DNA of 12,794 nucleotides, from the NCBI GenBank assembly GCA_013214715.1, contig JABSSB010000032.1, positions 1 through 12,794 of the forward strand. Direction: 5' to 3'. Shown in pieces: positions 1-5,093 of this stretch. Origin of the DNA: Paracoccaceae bacterium. GTDB lineage: Bacteria; Pseudomonadota; Alphaproteobacteria; Rhodobacterales; Rhodobacteraceae. The notes beneath the pieces were generated by a model, which made no database searches, had not been told where the DNA came from, and saw only the letters and a program-made list of their open reading frames with translations. Positions within the stretch are counted from its first letter, which is position 1. The number at the start of each line of letters is the position of its first letter. Position numbers and translations under genes: made by a program.

Positions 1-88
1 CGAGCCCCGGATACCGCGTGATCACCCGATTATCCTCGGCCAGCCCTTGGGCAATGGCCAGCGCGCTGTCAGCCCGATCGGGGCATGG
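1..88 (-). pseudogene. Possible fragment of a Cys/Met-metabolism PLP-dependent enzyme, running off the left edge
   Basis: Read on the minus strand from 88 to 1, the frame is open after a stop at 91-89 and encodes SALAIAQGLAEDNRV, then ITRYPGL. This resembles the stretch near the small domain of cystathionine gamma-lyase/methionine gamma-lyase family enzymes (pattern: small residues, A-x-A-x-x-L, V, then YPGL). That stretch normally lies about two thirds into a ~390-residue protein, so the whole N-terminal part, including the PLP lysine domain, would have to lie at about 90-1000. That space is instead occupied by the thiolase gene on the other strand. If the match is real, this is a truncated remnant. 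The match is short and judged by eye. The same bases in another minus frame (GTG at 120) give an unrelated 32-residue peptide, so the call is weak. Confidence 0.25.
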
Positions 89-125
89 TCAAAGGCCAAA
101 AGGTTCAGATCGTGTGTCACGGCGC

Positions 126-135
126 ATTACGTAAT
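126..135. promoter_or_regulatory. Palindrome ATTACGTAAT upstream of the thiolase operon
   Basis: ATTACGTAAT is a perfect 10-bp palindrome 61 bases upstream of the thiolase start codon, in the only non-coding stretch before the operon. It is a possible operator for the acyl-CoA operon. A 10-bp AT-rich palindrome can occur by chance, no second copy was seen and no convincing -35/-10 pair could be placed around it, so its function is inference only. Confidence 0.2.
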
Positions 136-196
136 TCTACCGATCCCCTTTTCGCATGCGCGCCGATACACTGCAATCAACGCTAGGGAGGCACAG

Positions 197-1351
197 ATGG
201 ACGCAAAGATTGTAGGCTGGGGACATACCCCCTTTGGCGCGCTCGAGATGGGTTTGGAAGACTTGATCCAGGCCGCCGCGGCAGAGGCGATAGACACCGC
301 CGGGATAGACCCGGCTGAGATTGATGGGATCTGGCTGGGCCATTTCAACAGCGGCATGGTGCCGGACGCATTTGCTTCGTCTCTCGTTTTGGGTCTGGAT
401 GACAGCCTGCGCTTTACCCCGGCGACACGGGTTGAAAATGCCTGCGCGTCCGGTTCCGCGGCGGTCTACGCGGCACGCGACGCGATCCGGGCGGGGTCTG
501 CCAAAACGGTGCTCGCCATCGGGGTCGAGAAGATGACCACGCTTGACACCAAGGGCGTGACCAAGGCGCTGGCTGGTGCCTCCTATCAAGGCGAAGAGGC
601 GGGCGTGAGCTTTCCGCAGATTTTTGGTTGTATCGCGGATGGGTATTTCCAACGCTTTGGCAATCAGTCTGACACGCTCGCACGGATTGCTGTGAAGAAC
701 CACGCGAATGCGATGTCCAACCCGTTGGCGCAGATGCAGCGGGAGGTCAGTTTTGAGTTTTGCAACACACCAAGTGACAAGAACCCGCTGATCGCGCCGC
801 CGTTGCGGCTCACGGATTGCTCGCTGATCTCAGATGGTGCGGCTGCTCTGGTGATGGTGGCAGAGGACCGCGACGGCTTTGACCATGCCGCAGGCTTTCG
901 TGCGGCACGCCAGGTCAATGACCGCCTGCCCATGTCCGGGCGCGACATGACGCAACTTTCCGCTGCGGCGCGGGCTTTTGCCTTGGCTTATGATGAGGCC
1001 GGCATCATCGCCAAGGATCTCGATCTGGCCGAAGTGCATGATTGCTTCACCATTGCCGAGTTGATGATTTACGAGGCAATGGGCCTGACCCCGGTGGGAC
1101 AGGGCGCGCGCGCTGTGGCCGATGGCACGATCCTATCAGACGGTGCGTTACCGGTGAACCTGTCTGGCGGGCTGAAGGCCAAAGGTCATCCGGTTGGCGC
1201 GACAGGCGTGTCGATGCATGTGCTGGCGGCCCAGCAGGTGACAGGGCAGGCAGGTGCATTGCAAAAAGACGGGGCCGAACTGGCCGCCGTGTTCAATATG
1301 GGCGGCTCGGGCGTGGCCAATTATTGTTCGATCCTTGAGGCGCGGACATGA
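197..1351 (+). CDS. SCP2-type thiolase (acetyl-CoA acyltransferase family), 384 aa
   Basis: This enzyme probably makes or cleaves a beta-ketoacyl-CoA with acetyl-CoA or propionyl-CoA in the cytoplasm. The nucleophilic cysteine is Cys83 in NACASGSAAV. His281 and Cys283 sit in the HDCFT motif typical of the SCP2/SCP-x thiolase branch, and His331 in GGLKAKGHPVGATG is the conserved C-terminal histidine. The final motif is NMGGSG, so the second catalytic cysteine is expected from HDCF rather than from the C-terminal loop used by classical thiolases. The length of 384 residues is normal. ATG 197 was chosen because AGGGAGG (185-191) lies directly upstream and the family N-terminus begins there; the open frame extends to 47 but that part looks non-coding. 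The stop overlaps the ligase start (ATGA, 1348-1351). The chain-length or ring substrate cannot be read from the sequence. Confidence 0.9.
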   Translation: MDAKIVGWGHTPFGALEMGLEDLIQAAAAEAIDTAGIDPAEIDGIWLGHFNSGMVPDAFASSLVLGLDDSLRFTPATRVENACASGSAAVYAARDAIRAGSAKTVLAIGVEKMTTLDTKGVTKALAGASYQGEEAGVSFPQIFGCIADGYFQRFGNQSDTLARIAVKNHANAMSNPLAQMQREVSFEFCNTPSDKNPLIAPPLRLTDCSLISDGAAALVMVAEDRDGFDHAAGFRAARQVNDRLPMSGRDMTQLSAAARAFALAYDEAGIIAKDLDLAEVHDCFTIAELMIYEAMGLTPVGQGARAVADGTILSDGALPVNLSGGLKAKGHPVGATGVSMHVLAAQQVTGQAGALQKDGAELAAVFNMGGSGVANYCSILEART

Positions 1352-2847
1352 ACCCGGCCGAATGGCTGCATCGGACCGCGCAGCGTGAGGCTTCACGCCA
1401 GGCGCTGTTCACCGGTGAGACCCTGCAGGCCGACTATGCCGGGTTTCGCGATGCTGCGGCCAGATTAGGCGCGGGGCTTGCTGCCAAAGGTATTGTCAAA
1501 GGGGACCGTGTGGCGGTCTTCATGAGCAACCGGGTCGAATATCTTATCGCGCTCTATGGCATCTGGTTCACCGGGGCCGCAGCTGTGCCTATCAACGCCA
1601 AACTGCACACGAAAGAGGCCGATTGGATCATCGAAAATGCCGAAGCAAAGCTGACGCTGAGCGATGGTAAACTGGCCGCTGAACTCGCCCGTCCCGCCAT
1701 TTCGGTAGATGATGCAACGTGGCAAAGCCTGTTGGAGTCCTCGCCAATCGCGCGCCCCGCTATCATGGACAGCGGCGACATGGCTTGGTTGTTCTACACG
1801 TCCGGTACTACGGGTAAACCCAAGGGAGTGCTGATCAGCTGTGGCAATATCGCGTCGATGACGATGAGCTATTTTGTCGATGTTGACGACGTGTTTGCCG
1901 AGGATGCGATCCTTTACGCGGCTCCGATGTCGCATGGGGCGGGGATCTACAATTTCATGCATGTCATCCGCGGTGCCCGGCATGTCGTGCCAGTGTCCGG
2001 CGGGTTCGATCCGGCTGAAATCCTGACTTTGGGGCGGTCCATCGGCAGTATCTCGATGTTTGCAGCCCCGACGATGGTACGGCGTCTGGTGGATCACGCC
2101 AAGGCAACAGGACAGACCGGAGAGGGGCTGCGGACCATAACCTATGCCGGTGGCCCGATGTATGAGACCGATATCCTGGATGCGGTCGAAGTCATGGGGC
2201 CCCGTTTCGTGCAGGTCTATGGACAAGGGGAATGCCCTATGGGCATCACCGCGCTGCCCCGTTCAGATGTCGCAGATCGTGCCCATCCCAACTGGCGGTC
2301 GCGGCTGAATTCGGTGGGTAAGGCGCAAAGCGCGGTTCTGGTGCGGATACTGGACGCGGATGGTGCAGAATGCCCGCCGGGCGAAACTGGCGAAATCGCC
2401 GTGCGGGGCGATACGGTCATGTCCGGTTATTGGCGCAACCCAGACGCCACTGCAAAAACCGTTGTCGATGGTTGGCTCTGGACCGGGGATATGGGCTCCA
2501 TCGACGCTGATGGCTATGTCACCATGCAGGACCGGTCCAAGGACATGATCATCTCGGGCGGATCCAACATCTACCCCCGCGAGGTCGAGGAGGTGCTGCT
2601 GTCGCATCCCGATGTGTCTGAGGTCGCCGTGGTTGGACGTCCGCATCCCGATTGGGGCGAAGAGGTGGTGGCTTTTGTCGTGGGCTCAGCCCCGTCAAAG
2701 GCGCTTGACCAATTGTGTCTGGATCAGATCGCCCGCTTCAAACGGCCCAAGGATTACATCGCTGTCCCCGATCTGCCCAAAAACAACTATGGCAAAGTTC
2801 TCAAGACTGACCTGCGCGCGCGCTTGAAGGAGGCGCCAGAGACATGA
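1348..2847 (+). CDS. Class I AMP-forming acyl-CoA ligase (ANL superfamily), 499 aa
   Basis: It activates a carboxylic acid with ATP to an acyl-adenylate and transfers it to CoA. Visible ANL motifs, in order: the P-loop-like YTSGTTGKPKG (residues 150-160), YGQGECPMG (about 291-299) of the A5 region, GWLWTGDMG (A7), DRSKDMIISGGSNIYPREVE (A8 hinge) and NNYGKVLKTDL near the C-terminus, which carries the catalytic lysine (A10). All core motifs are intact and the length is typical of medium/long-chain or aryl-CoA ligases. It starts inside the stop of the thiolase gene and ends inside the start of the dehydrogenase remnant (ATGA at both ends), so it is translationally coupled in a three-gene operon. 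Its substrate is unknown. The pairing with an SCP2-type thiolase suggests a branched, sterol-side-chain-like or aromatic acid, but this is inference. Confidence 0.92.
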   Translation: MNPAEWLHRTAQREASRQALFTGETLQADYAGFRDAAARLGAGLAAKGIVKGDRVAVFMSNRVEYLIALYGIWFTGAAAVPINAKLHTKEADWIIENAEAKLTLSDGKLAAELARPAISVDDATWQSLLESSPIARPAIMDSGDMAWLFYTSGTTGKPKGVLISCGNIASMTMSYFVDVDDVFAEDAILYAAPMSHGAGIYNFMHVIRGARHVVPVSGGFDPAEILTLGRSIGSISMFAAPTMVRRLVDHAKATGQTGEGLRTITYAGGPMYETDILDAVEVMGPRFVQVYGQGECPMGITALPRSDVADRAHPNWRSRLNSVGKAQSAVLVRILDADGAECPPGETGEIAVRGDTVMSGYWRNPDATAKTVVDGWLWTGDMGSIDADGYVTMQDRSKDMIISGGSNIYPREVEEVLLSHPDVSEVAVVGRPHPDWGEEVVAFVVGSAPSKALDQLCLDQIARFKRPKDYIAVPDLPKNNYGKVLKTDLRARLKEAPET

Positions 2848-3109
2848 CGGATCTCACAAGGAAAACAGCGCTCGTCACGGGGGCTGTGCAGGGTATTGGT
2901 CTTGCCATTGCCAAAGCGCTGGCCCGCGCGGCGGCGCATGGTGGCGACCGGACCGCCGGGATTGCCGATCTGCTGTCCGAAAAGCAGCCATCGCGCGGCA
3001 CCTTGGCCCCTCTGAAATCGGGGCGCTGGCGCTGTTGCTCTGCGCGAAAGAGGGCCATAATCTGACTGGCGCGTCGATCCCCATTGATGGTGGCTGGACC
3101 GCGCAATAA
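2844..3109 (+). pseudogene. Decayed short-chain dehydrogenase (3-hydroxybutyrate dehydrogenase-like): internal deletion plus frameshift
   Basis: The first ~28 codons encode a normal SDR start with the nucleotide-binding motif VTGAVQGIG (residues 11-19). The frame then jumps directly to a C-terminal stretch (AAHG ... DLLSEKQPSRGTLAP) that in intact relatives lies about 160-170 residues later. At about 3011 the frame is lost by one base: the natural continuation SEIGALALLL ... TGASIPIDGGWTAQ is read from 3011 to the stop at 3107-3109, one base out of phase. Only 266 bases remain of the ~770 expected. The catalytic Asn/Ser/Tyr-x-x-x-Lys residues are missing, so no activity is possible. Read without correction, the product is a 73-residue peptide ending at 3065. 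The ending GGWTAQ resembles 3-hydroxybutyrate dehydrogenases, though other SDRs are possible. The ATGA overlap with the ligase shows it was the third gene of the operon. Confidence 0.88.
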
Positions 3110-3115
3110 CCAGCG

Positions 3116-4039
3116 TTAGGGCCCCATCACGATGATATCCTGCGTGGTTTTACGCAGGATATCGCTGATATCTTTGGCAAGGCTGCGATATTCATCCTCC
3201 AGCGCGGTGCCGCGCCGCCAGACCATGCCGATGGTCCGGCTGGGCGCCCGGTTGCGGAACGGGATGGCGACCACGGCATCGCGCGCGCGCACCTCCGACC
3301 GGACGTAAAGCGACGGCATCAGCGAAATCCCCATACCCATGCCGACCATCTGGCGCAATGTGTCCAGACTGGTGCCTTCAAAATCATACGACAGGATCGC
3401 GCCGTGATCGTCGCAGAGGTTGCGCACGATCTCATACAGCCTGTGACCTTGTTCAAGCGACAAGATCGTTTCTCCGCGCAGCATTTCAGGGTCGATTGCC
3501 TCTTGCCGAGCGAGCGGATGATCACGCGAGACCACAGCCAGCAATGGTTCGCGCAGCATCGAAATCGCCTCATAGTCTTTGCGACCGACAGGCAAGGGAA
3601 AGAGCAACAGATCCAACGCCCCCTCGCCCAGCATGTGCAACAAACTGTCTGGCATGCCTTCGCGAATATAGAGTGCCAGGCCGGGATGACGGTCATGCAG
3701 GTCCGAGACCACAAATGGCAATAGATAAGACCCCGAGGATTGCACCACACCCACGCGGATCGTGCGCTCCATCCGGTCACCCCGGGATGCAGTGACTGCG
3801 CGGATTTCTTCCACATCGCTAAGGACCCGGCGGGCCAGCTTGTAGACACGTTCTCCCATCGGCGTGACGATGACACTGTTGCGTGTGCGTTCGATCAGGG
3901 GCGTGCCGAGCTTGGACTCCAACTCTTTCAACTGCACGCTCAGGGTCGGTTGGGTGACGTTGCAAGCCTCTGCCGCGCGGCGAAAATGCAGCATGTCGGC
4001 AAGGCTGACGAAATATCGCAACTGTTGCAAAGTAGGCAT
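3116..4039 (-). CDS. LysR-type regulator of OxyR-like architecture lacking the peroxidatic cysteine, 307 aa
   Basis: The N-terminal winged helix-turn-helix (residues 1-60, with HFRRAAEACNVTQPTLS) is followed by a linker helix and a two-lobe effector domain. Several stretches look like OxyR: LHFRRAAEAC, SYLLPFV, REPLLAVVSRDHPL, LSLEQGH, TSLDTLRQMVGMGMGISLMPSL and PSRTIGMVWRRG. In E. coli OxyR the segment after LEDGH carries Cys199 and, nine residues on, Cys208. Here the equivalents are Arg200 and Cys209, so the redox switch is absent and another ligand is likely. The start at 4037-4039 fits the family N-terminus. The gene is convergent with the dehydrogenase remnant (6 bases between stops) and divergent from the usp-mrp operon, so it may regulate either side and probably itself. 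The OxyR relationship is judged by eye; the LysR family call is firm. Confidence 0.92.
   Translation of the reverse strand: MPTLQQLRYFVSLADMLHFRRAAEACNVTQPTLSVQLKELESKLGTPLIERTRNSVIVTPMGERVYKLARRVLSDVEEIRAVTASRGDRMERTIRVGVVQSSGSYLLPFVVSDLHDRHPGLALYIREGMPDSLLHMLGEGALDLLLFPLPVGRKDYEAISMLREPLLAVVSRDHPLARQEAIDPEMLRGETILSLEQGHRLYEIVRNLCDDHGAILSYDFEGTSLDTLRQMVGMGMGISLMPSLYVRSEVRARDAVVAIPFRNRAPSRTIGMVWRRGTALEDEYRSLAKDISDILRKTTQDIIVMGP
3134..3163. terminator. Perfect 12-bp hairpin at the convergent junction, inside the 3' end of the LysR gene
   Basis: GATATCCTGCGT (3134-3145), loop GGTTTT (3146-3151), ACGCAGGATATC (3152-3163): a perfect 12-bp stem with a 6-base loop. It encodes the residues around DILRKTTQDI near the LysR C-terminus and lies 25 bases from the stop of the opposing gene. 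It is well placed as a bidirectional terminator between the two converging transcripts. Neither side has a clean T-run, so intrinsic termination may be weak; mRNA 3'-end protection is the alternative. Confidence 0.5.
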
Positions 4040-4051
4040 GTGAAGAGCTCT

Positions 4052-4070
4052 TGATAGCTAATTTCTATCA
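4052..4070. promoter_or_regulatory. LysR-type operator TGATAG-N7-CTATCA in the divergent promoter region
   Basis: TGATAG (4052-4057), spacer CTAATTT, CTATCA (4065-4070): a perfect inverted repeat with a 7-base spacer and a core of ATAG-N7-CTAT. This has the geometry of LysR-family sites (ATAC-N7-GTAT in BenM/CatM; ATAG-N7-CTAT units in OxyR sites). It begins 13 bases upstream of the LysR start codon and ends 70 bases before the usp start, so it could serve for autoregulation and for control of the usp-mrp operon. A TAAAAT at 4081-4086 is a possible -10 for the rightward promoter, but no good -35 was found at normal spacing. Assignment to the adjacent regulator is inference. Confidence 0.6.
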
Positions 4071-4139
4071 GTATGCAGGTTAAAATTGATTGGCTCAATG
4101 CCGGATGGCACCCCATCTGAAATCGCAGGAGTGAAGTCT

Positions 4140-5093
4140 ATGCAGCGTTTTTGGAACATACTGGTTGTGTGCAACGGGGATGAATCCGACCGTCGCAACC
4201 TGGACCGCATCGCAGACCTTGCCGATCGCAACCGCGCGAAAGTCACCTTGTTTCGGGTTGTCGGGACATCCACCACAGAACTGGCCCAGTTTTTCAACCT
4301 TTTGCCAGGGCTGGGGGGCGACGCGCTGGCCGATGACGTCATGGCCGAACATCGCGCGCATATCGAAGCACTGGCGGCCCAGCTACGCGACTGCGGCATG
4401 GACGTAGAGTTGGACATCACCTCTGGCACCGACTTCATCGAAGTGATCCGCCGTGTTCTGCGCCAAAGTCATGATCTGGTGACAAAAATGATCGCGCCGG
4501 GGGACAGGTCGTCCTTCCCGCCCAGTCAGGACATGCATTTGATGCGGAAATGTCCTTGCCCGGTTTGGATTTTCAATACGGCCAGCGACATCATCCCGCG
4601 CCGTATCCTGGCCGCGATCCATCCTGATCCGACCCACCCCGAACAGAATCAGCTGATCATGCAACTGGCGACTTCCATGGCCGCGTGGTCCGATGCGCGT
4701 CTGGATGTGATGTCCGTCCGGCGCCTGCCGGAAGAACCGATGCTGCATCACTGCCGGATCAAGCGACCGACCGCAGAAGTGGATGCGCTGGTCGAGCAGA
4801 TGCGCCCGAAATCAGCAGCCAAGCTGACCGCCCCGATGGACGGCTTTCCCGAAGTTCAGGATCGTATGCGGATGGTGAATATCAAAGGCCTCGCCTCAGA
4901 TCAGGTTGTGGATCACGTGACCACGGATCAGATCGGTCTGGTGATCATGAGCACCTTGTCACGCACCGGCGTGGCGGGGCTGTGGATCGGGAATACGGCC
5001 GAAACAGTGTTGTCACAGGTGTGCTGTTCCGTCATGGCAGTTAAGCCAGAGGGGTTCGTGTCACCTGTGACACTAGACGAAGGGGTTTCTTAA
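4140..5093 (+). CDS. Tandem universal stress protein (UspE-like), 317 aa
   Basis: Two Usp domains in one cytoplasmic chain, at residues ~1-147 and ~152-303. Domain 1 opens with a beta-strand (NILVV) and ends with MHLMRKCPCPVWIFN, the typical Usp C-terminal strand. Domain 2 ends with the UspE-like segment SRTGVAGLWIGNTAE, then VLSQVCCSVMAVKP. The canonical nucleotide-binding pattern G-x2-G-x9-G-S/T is not preserved: domain 2 has G277-x2-G280 and then GNTAE. Classical ATP binding is therefore uncertain. ATG 4140 was chosen because AGGAG (4127-4131) sits 8 bases upstream; the frame is open from a TTG at 4086 but has no family match there. The stop and the next start share one base (TAATG), coupling it to the antiporter genes. 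Its partner is unknown; a role in sensing stress for the antiporter is inference. Confidence 0.85.
   Translation: MQRFWNILVVCNGDESDRRNLDRIADLADRNRAKVTLFRVVGTSTTELAQFFNLLPGLGGDALADDVMAEHRAHIEALAAQLRDCGMDVELDITSGTDFIEVIRRVLRQSHDLVTKMIAPGDRSSFPPSQDMHLMRKCPCPVWIFNTASDIIPRRILAAIHPDPTHPEQNQLIMQLATSMAAWSDARLDVMSVRRLPEEPMLHHCRIKRPTAEVDALVEQMRPKSAAKLTAPMDGFPEVQDRMRMVNIKGLASDQVVDHVTTDQIGLVIMSTLSRTGVAGLWIGNTAETVLSQVCCSVMAVKPEGFVSPVTLDEGVS

Noticed and set aside
47..196. N-terminal extension of the thiolase by 50 residues
   Set aside because: The extra residues do not look like any thiolase start, while ATG 197 has a strong AGGGAGG site and begins at the family N-terminus.
1465..2226. Long antisense open frame (253 codons) opposite the ligase gene
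   Set aside because: It mirrors the high-GC codon bias of the ligase, has no recognisable motif, and the ligase carries all its family motifs on the other strand.
3005..3020. Programmed frameshift in the dehydrogenase
   Set aside because: No slippery heptamer is present, and the active-site region is missing anyway, so recoding would not restore function.
2844..3065. A genuine 73-residue small protein instead of a broken dehydrogenase
   Set aside because: The end of this frame (LKSGRWRCCSARKRAII) is out of phase with clear dehydrogenase coding sequence that resumes from 3011, so it is a frameshift product.
3358..3795. Plus-strand open frame inside the LysR gene
   Set aside because: No start signal or recognisable motif; the LysR protein on the minus strand is complete over the same bases.
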